Below are positions 18,495 through 26,918 of a DNA stretch of 27,710 bases, in pieces. The stretch's first letter is position 1; each line of letters begins with the position of its first letter. The stretch lies in contig LT649412.1 of the NCBI GenBank assembly GCA_900128395.1, forward strand, positions 1 to 27,710, written 5' to 3'. The notes beneath the pieces are model-generated. The model did no database searches and was not told where the DNA came from. It saw only the letters and a program-made list of their open reading frames with translations. Origin of the DNA: Stramenopiles sp. TOSAG23-2. Lineage: Eukaryota; Sar. A program made the translations under genes and the position numbers.

Positions 18495-19175
18495 TCAATC
18501 CCAGCAAGAAGGATTACTACCATGATGAAGACATAGACCATTTGATGGCTTACCTGCATCATTCCATACTTGTTTGACGTAATTATTGCCATCTGATGTA
18601 ATGTTATTTCCCCACAAACTCAAATATTGCAAACTATTCATATATTTTATGATAGAACCTAGTTCTTTTATACCAGGATCATTGATGTTATTATGATGCA
18701 GCTTAAGTTTCATAATTCTATTTTCAAAAAAACCATCACATATTCGTAACTCCTCTTTCGTATACCATTCACATGATTTATAATTATTTTTTAACACATG
18801 TGTTTCTTTGTTATGAACCATCGTATCTGGTATAAAAGAAATAACGATGGATATTCCTATAGATAATATCACAAATACAACAAGACGTTTATTAATATTA
18901 TTGTTTTCAATTATTATATTACATATTATTGTTGCTTGTGTAACAATGACATAATATAACCATATATATGAATATAAATCATGATATGGTATCACCCATA
19001 ATACAATGATTGGGATGATTAAAAACAATATCGCACGAAAAATGATCCAATAATATGATAATTTTGCTGTTGTTATTCTTGCTGTTGTTGATGATGACCC
19101 CGTTGTTGCATTTTTTTGTATATACAATGGGTTTAACGTTGCATTGAATATGTCTTTTTCAAACACATGATTCAT
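18495..19175 (-). CDS. Three-TM membrane protein with a short leucine-rich-repeat tail
   Basis: A 226-residue ORF starting at the only upstream ATG (MNHVFEKDIF). Hydrophobic segments lie near 42-61 (IIFRAILFLIIPIIVLWV), 69-89 (YIWLYYVIVTQATIICNIII) and 96-114 (VVFVILSIGISIVISF). The C-terminal part carries one and a half LRRs, IMKLKLHHNNINDPGIKELG and LQYLSLWGNNITSDG, and ends NGLCLHHGSNPSCWD. Cys135 and Cys146 before the LRR and Cys215 and Cys224 after it could form disulfides if the tail faces outside. The function is unknown. The asparagine-rich linker matches the neighbouring genes, so it is native. It could also be a shortened member of a larger TM-LRR family. Confidence 0.7.
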   Translation of the reverse strand: MNHVFEKDIFNATLNPLYIQKNATTGSSSTTARITTAKLSYYWIIFRAILFLIIPIIVLWVIPYHDLYSYIWLYYVIVTQATIICNIIIENNNINKRLVVFVILSIGISIVISFIPDTMVHNKETHVLKNNYKSCEWYTKEELRICDGFFENRIMKLKLHHNNINDPGIKELGSIIKYMNSLQYLSLWGNNITSDGNNYVKQVWNDAGKPSNGLCLHHGSNPSCWD

Positions 19176-19758
19176 CTTCCTTTAATCTCTTGTATTATTT
19201 ATACATTAAATTAATCTAGATATACATTTCTCACCGATATATAAATTAACAAAATGTGTTCACTCATTTAAAGTGTTATTGATTACATAATTCTACATTA
19301 TTGTAAATATCTACGTGCTAACTGGTATAGATCTGGTTATGTCGATTGGATGATATAACGTGAAGATAGCAGGTACATCAAGAGGATGTAAGGCAAATAG
19401 CATTGAGAGTGGAGCTAGTGGCCAAGAGAGAGTTGATCGTTATGAGAGAGTGAGAGTTGATAATGGTATTATATGTGCGTGTTATTGTGTGGATATAGAT
19501 GCGTTTCTACAGACGTGTAGAGGCATATATATATACATACATACACATGTTAGTACACATACATTACATTTTATAAAATAGAGTTTTTATGGTTTATATT
19601 ACATATAGTTTGTGAATCTATATTGTACTTTAGTAGTAGTAATAATAAAGTGTCATTTTGGACATATATATATTCTTACATATATATATATTCCGTGTAG
19701 TTAGGTTATTCACGCGTTGAAGTTAACCAGCTACAAATCGTTGTTGTTGTCAGGAGAT

Positions 19759-19837
19759 CAAAGGAACGTGTTACATAGTGACGCATCTGCTGATCAGCTG
19801 TTGCAAAGGAACGTGTTACATAGTGACGCATCTGCTG
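19759..19837. repeat. 34-bp direct repeat pair
   Basis: Two identical 34-base copies, 19759-19792 and 19804-19837, begin CAAAGGAACGTGTTACATAG and are separated by 11 bases (period 45). The spacer contains the palindrome TGATCA/CAGCTG. Confidence 0.85.
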
Positions 19838-20357
19838 CTTAGCTAAGATATCTAATATTTATATTATTTATCTAGACCTGTATTTATCTCTATCGTTACA
19901 TCACGGGTGGTCCCGGGTATTTTGAGATATTTACGATAGTAAAGAGAAAGTCATAGTTTTGAGATAAAAGTGTGTTTTAAGTTAAATTTAAGATTATAAA
20001 TTAGTCATTTGATAGGGTAAAAATCGATGTGATGAGAGTATAATACCAGGAGTATCCATATTCGTCGCTTCGCTCCTCAAGAGTGAAGGCACGAAATAGA
20101 CGAGGGCACCGTGTAGAGTATCCAGACAATTTTTTTGATCTTCTAATTTCTAATTTCCCCTTTCAAGTATAAATTATGTGCCATTTTTGATAGGTAAAGA
20201 TATCCAGGACAATACCGAATAACATCTAAAATAATCTAATCATCCTCCGCACGCGAATAGTTGCAATAATTTTATTATAATGCCTAACTATAACAACCTG
20301 GATGGAATAGTTTTATAATCGAAGAATAAATAAATAAAAAGAAAATGACCATAACCG

Positions 20358-20652
20358 CATGTAGAAAAGAGATCATAGAAATGTACTGACGGGAAAGAAA
20401 AACGTTTAATTTATCAAGATTGAAATACAAATTAGATTTTTATAACAATAGGAGGAAGTACGCAAATAAATACATGTAGAAAAGAGATCATAGAAATGTA
20501 CTGACGGGAAAGAAAAACGTTTAATTTATCAAGATTGAAATACAAATTAGATTTTTATAACAATAGGAGGAAGTACGCAAATAAATAAATAAAAATTGAA
20601 ATACAAAGTACATTTTTATTACAATAGGAGGAAGTACGCAAATAAATAAATA
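20358..20652 (+). repeat. 115-bp tandem duplication plus a partial third copy upstream of the RCC1 gene
   Basis: Copy 1 is 20358-20472 and copy 2 is 20473-20587, essentially identical. A shortened, diverged third copy covers about 20595-20652. All three end with the same 28-base block containing AGGAGGAAGTACGCAAATAA (20445-20472, 20560-20587, 20621-20648). The third copy ends about 20 bases before the RCC1 ATG, so the repeats fall in its promoter or 5' UTR. Confidence 0.88.
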
Positions 20653-20673
20653 AATATATAAATCTCACACACC

Positions 20674-21969
20674 ATGTTTCATGCAACGAAAACATTATTC
20701 ATGAAAAATAAATTAATATGCATTGGCGCGACGACTTTTGGTGCTGCTGCATATTTTAATGATCCAATCAAGTCAACCATGTCTTATACAAATAATAGAA
20801 TATCATATGCAGCTTGGTCTGTGGCTGAAAAAGTTGCAAAAACAACGGCAAGTTACAGCTTTGGTAATAATTTATTTGGACAATTAGGTTTAGGGAATGA
20901 CGTAAAACAAATTCAACCAATTTTTGTTGAGAATTTACCAACCAACGATAATGTATCTTTTATTGATGCTTCTTTTGATCAATCTGCTTTTGTTACGAGA
21001 GGAGGTAAGTTATTTACATGTGGTTGTGGTGCCCATGATAGACTAGGACACGGCCACAGTGATAGCAATCAAACGTTGCCACAATTAGTGGAAAGTTTAT
21101 CAAGCTCGGAAGTGACTTCAGTTTCTATTGGTGGATTTCATATGATATGTTTATGTAGTAACGGGGATGTCTATAGCTTTGGGCGTAACAATTTTTCACA
21201 ACTTGGTCATGACAATCAAAATCCCGGCGAAGCAACAAAAATAAATAATTCCCCTTTTGGTGGTAAAAAAGTTACACAAGTTTCAGCTGGACGAATGCAT
21301 TCAGCTGTATTATTGGAAAATGGACTCGTATATACATGGGGATGTGGTCACGATGGTGCTCTTGGTCATGGAAATAAAAGCAAACAAACTGAACCGAAAT
21401 TAGTCGAAACATTGAAAGATAAACGTGCAGTGAATATTTCCTGTGGAAGAGATTACACTATTGTTGTAATGGATGATGGTAGTGTATATTCTTTCGGAAG
21501 AGATGGTAATGGTCAACTAGGACAAGGTAGAAAATCATTAGTTGTATCTGCACCTAAGAAAATAAATTTACCAGCGAGTGAAAAAGCATTAAAAGCAGCG
21601 GCTGGTGATGCACATGTTTTATTAGCAACGGAAAGTGGCAAAGTATTCAGTTGGGGTGATGGTCAACAAGGCCAGCTTGGACATGGTGGAAATACAAATA
21701 TTTATCTTCCACGTGAAATTGATTATTTTGTTGATGAAAATGAAAAAATTATTGATGTCGCAGCTGGTGCTTCCCATAGTGGATGCGTTAGCGAAGATGG
21801 TAAATTATTTTTATTTGGTAAAGGAAGAAGCGGTCAATTGGGAAGAGGTGATCAATTGGAAAGCAATGCAGCATATCGAGTAACTCCAGTAAAAGTCGAA
21901 GGGTTGAAAAATGTTGTACAAGTAGCATTAGGAAAAGAACATTCTTTATGTTTAGTCGAGGAAAAGTAA
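20674..21969 (+). CDS. RCC1-repeat (seven-bladed propeller) protein with hydrophobic N-terminus
   Basis: A 431-residue intronless protein. Seven RCC1/ATS1-type repeats start at about residue 61: SFGNNLFGQLGLGN, TCGCGAHDRLGHGH, SFGRNNFSQLGHDN, TWGCGHDGALGHGN, SFGRDGNGQLGQGR, SWGDGQQGQLGHGG and LFGKGRSGQLGRGD. Most are followed by a G.xH(S/T) element (GRMHSAVLLENG, GASHSGCVSEDG, GKEHSLCLVEE). The N-terminal 60 residues are basic with a hydrophobic stretch at 12-28 (KLICIGATTFGAAAYF), which suggests mitochondrial import or membrane anchoring as in RCC1L-type proteins. That localisation is inference. Family members act as guanine-nucleotide exchange factors or scaffolds; nothing here shows Ran exchange activity. 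The upstream tandem duplication may affect its expression. Confidence 0.92.
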   Translation: MFHATKTLFMKNKLICIGATTFGAAAYFNDPIKSTMSYTNNRISYAAWSVAEKVAKTTASYSFGNNLFGQLGLGNDVKQIQPIFVENLPTNDNVSFIDASFDQSAFVTRGGKLFTCGCGAHDRLGHGHSDSNQTLPQLVESLSSSEVTSVSIGGFHMICLCSNGDVYSFGRNNFSQLGHDNQNPGEATKINNSPFGGKKVTQVSAGRMHSAVLLENGLVYTWGCGHDGALGHGNKSKQTEPKLVETLKDKRAVNISCGRDYTIVVMDDGSVYSFGRDGNGQLGQGRKSLVVSAPKKINLPASEKALKAAAGDAHVLLATESGKVFSWGDGQQGQLGHGGNTNIYLPREIDYFVDENEKIIDVAAGASHSGCVSEDGKLFLFGKGRSGQLGRGDQLESNAAYRVTPVKVEGLKNVVQVALGKEHSLCLVEEK

Positions 21970-22343
21970 CTTTCAAAAAAGTGTTTTTAGATCTACGTAC
22001 AACAAGTACACGGACTGTGTGTGTGTGCAAAAACAAGGAGGAGTTTTTTTTTTGTGTTCGTAACAATCTGAGAAGATATTAAATATAAAAAAGAAAATAT
22101 GTAATAAAATATATAATACGAGTACAAAATATATATATAACAAGATATATAATTTGTATCCTTGATACCCGTAAATTATGATTGCATTCGACACACTCGA
22201 ATACACGCACACATACTTTCATCATTAAAATCTCTTCACAAATTTTTCAATTTGAAATGCGATTTAGATTTTACTAAAAAACAAAAACATTAAATGTATA
22301 CATTTTCCAATTGCATAATACACCACACTATCCTTTATTTTTT
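21970..22343. other. Convergent 3' intergenic region
   Basis: The spacer lies between the ends of the RCC1 gene (+) and the Asn/Thr-rich gene (-). It contains a (GT)n run near 22015-22027, poly-A and AT runs. The TTCTCTTACTCATA motif is absent here. No gene was seen. Confidence 0.6.
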
Positions 22344-23114
22344 TCAATCACCTTTACCAATAACAATATTACCATCCCCTTTAACATCTGCTTGTACACT
22401 ATTATTGTCCTTCTTCATAGAAAATGAAAATATGACATCATTATAAGCATTCGAAGTATTGATAATCGATCCATCATCTGATGATCCTTTATCATTATCA
22501 CTATTACTATTACTGTGATGTTTGTTATTATTACCTTGATGCAATAACCATGTTTTTGAATATGCTGGTGAAGCTAGAGGTATTGAATCACCACGCCCAC
22601 GACGTATGGCATTTTCAATGTGAAGGCTACGCAAAAATGAATTGTTTGGAGACACACCAACGTTAAGAGCAGCATTATGTACAATGTTGTTTTTCATTGA
22701 ACGTCGTCGTTTATTATTCGAATTTGATATTGGAGACTGTGACATTACCATATTATTATTAGTAGTACTATCATGATTATTATTGTCATTATTATGATGG
22801 ATTATATCGGGTATTGCAGTGGTAGTAGTAGTAGTTGTTGTTGTTGTCGTAGTAGTAGAAATCGGTTTTTGCACTAAATTCTCTAAATCGCTTTCTAAAG
22901 CTGCAGAATAAGACCTTTTCAAAGTACTAGTAACTCTATTATTAGCATTATGTATTACATTATTATTATGTGACGTTTTTCGTTTATTATATACAGTTGG
23001 TCCAATATTGAATGAACGTTGGGACGGAGTGGTACTATTTATGGTATTATTGTTGTCATCATCATCATCATCATCATAATCTCTTGTACGTTTTTTCAAT
23101 AACAAACTAGCCAT
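22344..23114 (-). CDS. Asn/Thr-rich nuclear-type protein of unknown function
   Basis: From the first ATG (MASLLLKKRTRDYDDDDDDD) this gives 256 residues; a longer frame exists upstream but begins with GTG. It has a basic KKRTRD start followed by an Asp run, many Asn runs, a run of 13 Thr near residue 95, and a second basic patch NNKRRRSMKNN, which suggests nuclear localisation. The least repetitive part is NNSFLRSLHIENAIRRGRGD followed by SIPLASPAYSKTWLLHQ, and the tail ends VQADVKGDGNIVIGKGD. I recognise no family. It runs in tandem with the next gene (305-base gap). Confidence 0.6.
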   Translation of the reverse strand: MASLLLKKRTRDYDDDDDDDNNNTINSTTPSQRSFNIGPTVYNKRKTSHNNNVIHNANNRVTSTLKRSYSAALESDLENLVQKPISTTTTTTTTTTTTTAIPDIIHHNNDNNNHDSTTNNNMVMSQSPISNSNNKRRRSMKNNIVHNAALNVGVSPNNSFLRSLHIENAIRRGRGDSIPLASPAYSKTWLLHQGNNNKHHSNSNSDNDKGSSDDGSIINTSNAYNDVIFSFSMKKDNNSVQADVKGDGNIVIGKGD

Positions 23115-23419
23115 TTCACGTATCAATGCAATGTACCTATCTATCAAAAATATATAAACACACACTTAAAATTATGATGACCTCGATAAATTATAAACAA
23201 AAACTACTATAATTATCGGTCCATATATTCAAAATAATTTTTATAATGTGTTGTGAATTATATTTATACTGTATAGATCTATATGTGGCAAAAAAAACTT
23301 TATAGATTATATATATATACAATTCTTTGATATCCGTTTGAAAATGTGATGGCTACGTTTTCTTTATATGTATATATATATATGTATATATACCGTACAC
23401 TTTCTTTTTTTTAAAAAAT
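23115..23419. other. Spacer between two minus-strand genes
   Basis: AT-rich with TATATG-type runs near 23305-23390. It is presumably the 3' flank of the YSHLRC-motif gene and the 5' flank of the Asn/Thr-rich gene. No ORF or RNA gene was seen. Confidence 0.55.
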
Positions 23420-25495
23420 TTATTTACCATTACTTAATTTTAATGATAGACATGTGACAACACGTCTTAATTGATTCAACTCGATGTATTGAAATGGTTT
23501 TGCTTCTTTACATAATCTATGGCAAACATATTCACAATATTCTTGTATGTACATCTTCATTGGAAGGTCATCTGGTTTTGGTATAATTGGCAATTGGACT
23601 TCTAAACAACGCAATTGACCTGGTGGTAAATGTTTATCCCGATATTGCAATGCAATACATGGAACCGGTTTAATTTTACCAGCAACTAATACTGCTTCTA
23701 TTTGATCTGGATTGTTGTTATTATCATCATCATCATGACTGTTATTATTCATACTACCAGACGATGTTTGCTTATTAACATTATCACCATTGCTGTTTAC
23801 ATCATTTATATTTGATACCTTTTTATTCAAATCTTTTGGTGGTGAATTTATTATATGCAAATTTTGTACACAACGTAAATGAGAATATGGTGATTTAGGT
23901 GGTGGCAACCTTGATGAACGTGTATCTGGTCCTATCTTTTTCGATGGCGTACGTTTAGAACGTATCAATTTAATTGGACCTTTTGATTGCATCGTCGAAG
24001 TTATTCTATCTTTTGAATTGTTTTTTCCATTGTTTCTTGTTTGGAACAAACGTTGAGTATTCATATTAGCAGTAGTAGTATGTTTCGATATAATTTCCCC
24101 GTCTTCCTCTACTTGTTCTTTTTGTTCTCGTTCATCATAAGATAATGATGATGGACTTGTTACTAATGGTTCCTTTACATTATGAATAATGTTTGGAGAT
24201 TTATTTTCATCTTTATTACGACTTTCTTTAAATTTCAACGCTAATTCTCTTTCTTGTTGTTGATGCGGAGAAGTGGATGGTGAAGGTGCTTGTGACATCG
24301 ATATCGTAGTACTAGTAGTAGTTCGTTGTCTACGAGTTGTTTTTTCATTCTTACTATTACGTTTTATTGCAGGTGATGATACTTTTTTTCCCCTTCTTCT
24401 TCTTCTACTACTTGTTGATCGTCTACTACTGCTAGTAGTCGATGTTGTTGTTGGTGTACTTTCACGCATCTGAATATTTGTATGTTCATCTTTTTCTTCT
24501 ACTTTTTCAGTTTCATTTACCTTCTTATTTATATTTTTCTCCTCTTTGTCTTTATCAACTCTTTTTCTTTTTTCTTCATCTGTTGTTTTACGCAAATGAC
24601 GATGTTTTTGTTTGCTTCTACCACTACTGTGATGACGACGTGGATTTTTATTATTACGTCGATTGTTATTATCATCCACATCTTTGTTCTTCTTGGTAAT
24701 AGTACTACTACTGTCCTTTGTTTCTCTAAATAATGATGGTGATTTGCCATTTCTATCATCGACCTCACTTGTAGTAGTGATTAATGATGCAATCATTTCA
24801 TCACCTGGATGCCATTTATATGGTGTTCTACCAGAACGGGGTGGACTACCAGCTGGTGGTTTAGGATTCAAATTATTATTATTATACGTACTTGAATTTT
24901 CTAACGCATTTTCTTGGTCTGCTTGTTGTTGCTGTGCTTTGCTAAGTTCCGTTAAAAACGTTGATGCTTTTTTATTTTCTATATTTCGAATTTTTTCTTC
25001 AACAAATTCTTTGTAGTTGTCACCATCAGCACCTCTTTTTGATGCTCTGGTTGGTGACGGTGTTGTTAACACTTCCCATATAGTGTTGTGTACATGAGAT
25101 AATTTTTGTATACAACGTAAATGTGAATAATGTTTATCAGGTAATAATTCTGATTCAACACTATCATTCGATGATGATAATGGTGACGATGGTTTATTCT
25201 CGCTAAAGCCATTGTTTGAAGATTCTATCGAAGTATCTATACTTTGTTGTTGTTGTTTCTTTTTCTTTTTTCGTTTGATATCGTTTCTTGGTGTATGAAA
25301 CATCTCGTTATTTTCTTCTTCCACTACCTCTTTTTTTAAAATATTAGCTCTATTTTTTTTACTAGATGATTTTAAATATTTATTTTTTTTATTCATTTTT
25401 TTTCTAGAGCTGGTATCGTAATTACCATTTTTTGACGATGATAATAATACATTTGGTAGCGCATTATCTGCTGTATGAGAGGCAGCAAATTCCAT
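23420..25495 (-). CDS. Low-complexity protein with repeated YSHLRC motifs and a C-terminal helical domain
   Basis: A 691-residue intronless ORF. Most of it is disordered, rich in Lys, Ser, Thr and Asn, with many SP/TP sites (TTPSPTRASKRG, SPSTSPH) and R/K patches (SSRRRRRGKK). Three related motifs stand out: HYSHLRCIQKL at about 123-133, PYSHLRCVQNL at about 546-556, and the more distant GQLRCLEVQLP near 636. The C-terminal 60 residues look folded: YIQEYCEYVCHRLCKEAKPF and YIELNQLRRVVTCLSLKLSN, with five cysteines. A GRTPYKWHPGDEM element lies near 223. The function is unknown. The repeated motif could be a docking site for one partner (inference). The codon pattern matches its neighbours. 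Confidence 0.68.
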   Translation of the reverse strand: MEFAASHTADNALPNVLLSSSKNGNYDTSSRKKMNKKNKYLKSSSKKNRANILKKEVVEEENNEMFHTPRNDIKRKKKKKQQQQSIDTSIESSNNGFSENKPSSPLSSSNDSVESELLPDKHYSHLRCIQKLSHVHNTIWEVLTTPSPTRASKRGADGDNYKEFVEEKIRNIENKKASTFLTELSKAQQQQADQENALENSSTYNNNNLNPKPPAGSPPRSGRTPYKWHPGDEMIASLITTTSEVDDRNGKSPSLFRETKDSSSTITKKNKDVDDNNNRRNNKNPRRHHSSGRSKQKHRHLRKTTDEEKRKRVDKDKEEKNINKKVNETEKVEEKDEHTNIQMRESTPTTTSTTSSSRRSTSSRRRRRGKKVSSPAIKRNSKNEKTTRRQRTTTSTTISMSQAPSPSTSPHQQQERELALKFKESRNKDENKSPNIIHNVKEPLVTSPSSLSYDEREQKEQVEEDGEIISKHTTTANMNTQRLFQTRNNGKNNSKDRITSTMQSKGPIKLIRSKRTPSKKIGPDTRSSRLPPPKSPYSHLRCVQNLHIINSPPKDLNKKVSNINDVNSNGDNVNKQTSSGSMNNNSHDDDDNNNNPDQIEAVLVAGKIKPVPCIALQYRDKHLPPGQLRCLEVQLPIIPKPDDLPMKMYIQEYCEYVCHRLCKEAKPFQYIELNQLRRVVTCLSLKLSNGK

Positions 25496-26188
25496 CTTTT
25501 GATTTAATTTTGTTGTCTGTTTGTTTGTCCCTCCTTTCCCTTTTTATAATTCTATATTCGATATATCTATCTATATATATATATTGATTCATCTTCAATT
25601 TGTTGTTTTTGTTGTGAAAAAAAATGAAGATTGAAATCGATTTTTACCTATCAAATGATTCATGATTTATACTTTAATGGGACATTAAAATACAAATAGC
25701 ATGGACACAGCATGTCAAGACGGAGCGAGTTTTCAAAAAAAAAAACGACAAAAAAATGTTGGTGCTAAGAAAAGCGCGTGCATTGTATTTACCTGCTAGA
25801 GGCATCGATTTTCTACCTTGACGGATGAAGGATGAAAACCTCCTCAAAAACATCGGGGCTCAATAAGTTAAAGTATAGATTTAGTAGTATAAGGATAGAT
25901 ATTTGATAGGTAGATCTTTGGATAATAAGTTATAAGATTTAGTAGTATAAGGATAGATATTTGATAGGTAGATCTTTGGATAATAAGTTATTAAGTTCAT
26001 AAGTTCATATATAAAAAAAAGCAATCAATCAAGTTATGGGGAGCTAGTGTGGTGTTAGTTAATAAAATTGCTGGTACAAACCCAATTGGTAGTGTCCTAT
26101 TAGTAACCACACATTTTTCTTTTTAACTCGTGAAACTGACCGGGGATCAGATCTCTTCAATCATGCAATCATCTCTCTCTCTCCTTTA
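25496..26188. other. Gene-poor region with a tandem duplication
   Basis: This is the 5' flank of the YSHLRC-motif gene and beyond. It includes a less AT-rich stretch near 25700-25860, a 58-base tandem duplication at 25878-25993, and a short open stretch near 26028-26123 reading GASVVLVNKIAGTNPIGSVL that has no ATG in frame and no recognised family. Confidence 0.5.
25878..25993. repeat. 58-bp tandem duplication
   Basis: Copy 1 is 25878-25935 and copy 2 is 25936-25993, starting GATTTAGTAGTATAAGGATA in both and nearly identical to the end. Confidence 0.85.
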
Positions 26189-26392
26189 TTATACGTCATT
26201 TAAATCTGCTACGCATTTATCAATAGTAGTCAACTTAAATAAGATATCAGTAGGTTCACAGAGTTGCCGGCGCATTATACGGGAATGTAATTTTGTTTTG
26301 TGACTAGCCGCAACACATTTAATTGTGTTATCATGATAATATGAACTACCTTCGTTGTCAATCACACAATACATCTCACCGCATTTCCACAT
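26189..26392 (-). CDS. Small Cys/His-rich ORF, possible zinc-finger fragment
   Basis: This encodes 67 residues from the ATG at 26392; the frame stays open upstream to 26488 without another start. The pattern W-K-C-x4-C near the N-terminus (MWKCGEMYC), then about 21 residues to H-x4-H (HKTKLH), loosely resembles a FLYWCH or related zinc finger. Those occur in some Mutator-like transposases and DNA-binding proteins. GC content is higher than in the surrounding spacer, which favours coding origin. It could be an exon, a transposon remnant or chance. It overlaps the opposite-strand 60-codon ORF only if extended beyond its ATG. Confidence 0.3.
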   Translation of the reverse strand: MWKCGEMYCVIDNEGSSYYHDNTIKCVAASHKTKLHSRIMRRQLCEPTDILFKLTTIDKCVADLNDV

Positions 26393-26464
26393 TTCCTTTG
26401 CAAGGTAAGGTTGGTTGTATCGGCCGTGAGTCGCATTGTGCTTCTTCGTTACATTAAAGTGTCC

Positions 26465-26647
26465 ATGTTGACGGAGGAAGAAATTATATCATTATCACAC
26501 ATACCATTTTGGGATTATCATAATTTAGATAGGGAAGAAGAAATAACGAAGAGAGTGTTGGAAAATAAGAATAAGAAAGATGATGATAAGGAAAATTGTA
26601 AAGGTGTAATTTATAAAAAATGCGATGAATACAATGTGGTAGTGTGA
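26465..26647 (+). CDS. Small charged hypothetical protein (60 residues)
   Basis: It starts at the first ATG (MLTEEEIISLSHIPFWDYHN) and is rich in Glu, Lys and Asp (KNKKDDDKENC). The frame is open further upstream but without an ATG. The composition looks coding, and a copy of the 3'-flank motif lies 18 bases after the stop, as it does after three other genes. No family was recognised. It could also be an exon, since GTGAGTG follows at the stop. Confidence 0.35.
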   Translation: MLTEEEIISLSHIPFWDYHNLDREEEITKRVLENKNKKDDDKENCKGVIYKKCDEYNVVV

Positions 26648-26664
26648 GTGATTATATAAAAATT

Positions 26665-26677
26665 TTCTCTTACTCAT
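26665..26677 (+). repeat. Copy of the 3'-flank motif (13 of 14 bases)
   Basis: TTCTCTTACTCAT followed by G instead of A, 18 bases after the 60-codon ORF stop and on the same strand. Confidence 0.5.
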
Positions 26678-26723
26678 GTATTTTGCCAGTTTGCAAAAAA
26701 AAAACCAAAAAAAAAAAAATAAA

Positions 26724-26918
26724 AGCTGTTGGTGCTGGGCCAGCCAGGCCAGCCCAGCCAGCCCTAAATGCACAAATGGACGACTACAGGACAGCTGGAC
26801 AGGACAGGATTATAAAAGGCCAGCTGCCGTATTATATAATATGTAAAATCGTAAAATCTATAAATCTCGCTGTCCAGCTGTCCTTAGGCCTGTGGCACTC
26901 TGTGCTCTGTGCTCTGTG
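26724..26918. other. GC-rich island with a 15-bp inverted repeat and a TATA-box-like site
   Basis: It starts with GGCCAGCC-type direct repeats (26739-26763). The inverted repeat AGGACAGCTGGACAG at 26788-26802 has its exact complement at 26870-26884, with a 67-base loop. TATAAAAG lies in the loop at 26811-26818. CTCTGTG occurs three times in tandem at 26898-26918. No protein frame is convincing across it. It could be a non-coding RNA gene or a mobile-element remnant. Confidence 0.5.

Larger units (their letters stand above)
19176..20673. other. 1.5-kb gene-poor divergent region with direct repeats
   Basis: The region lies between the starts of the TM-LRR gene (-) and the RCC1 gene (+). It contains a 34-base direct repeat pair (19759-19837), a GC-rich patch near 20050-20130 followed by a T run, and a 115-base tandem duplication (20358-20587) abutting a third partial copy. 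A 73-codon frame at 19360-19581 has no ATG at its start and no recognisable family. A short stretch near 19290-19352 reads YLRANWYRSGYVDWMI but is too short to assign. Confidence 0.55.

Noticed and set aside
19360-19581. A 73-codon plus-strand frame in the gene-poor region
   Set aside because: It starts with GTG rather than ATG, ends in an AT/CA simple-sequence stretch (IYIYIHTHVSTHT) and matches no family I know.
22017-22160. CRISPR-like or satellite array in AT and GT runs
   Set aside because: Only simple dinucleotide microsatellites; no regular repeat-spacer structure.
24663-25016. Plus-strand frames rich in Leu, Val and Phe opposite the YSHLRC-motif gene, looking like membrane proteins
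   Set aside because: They arise as the complement of Asn, Lys and Thr codon runs on the minus strand.
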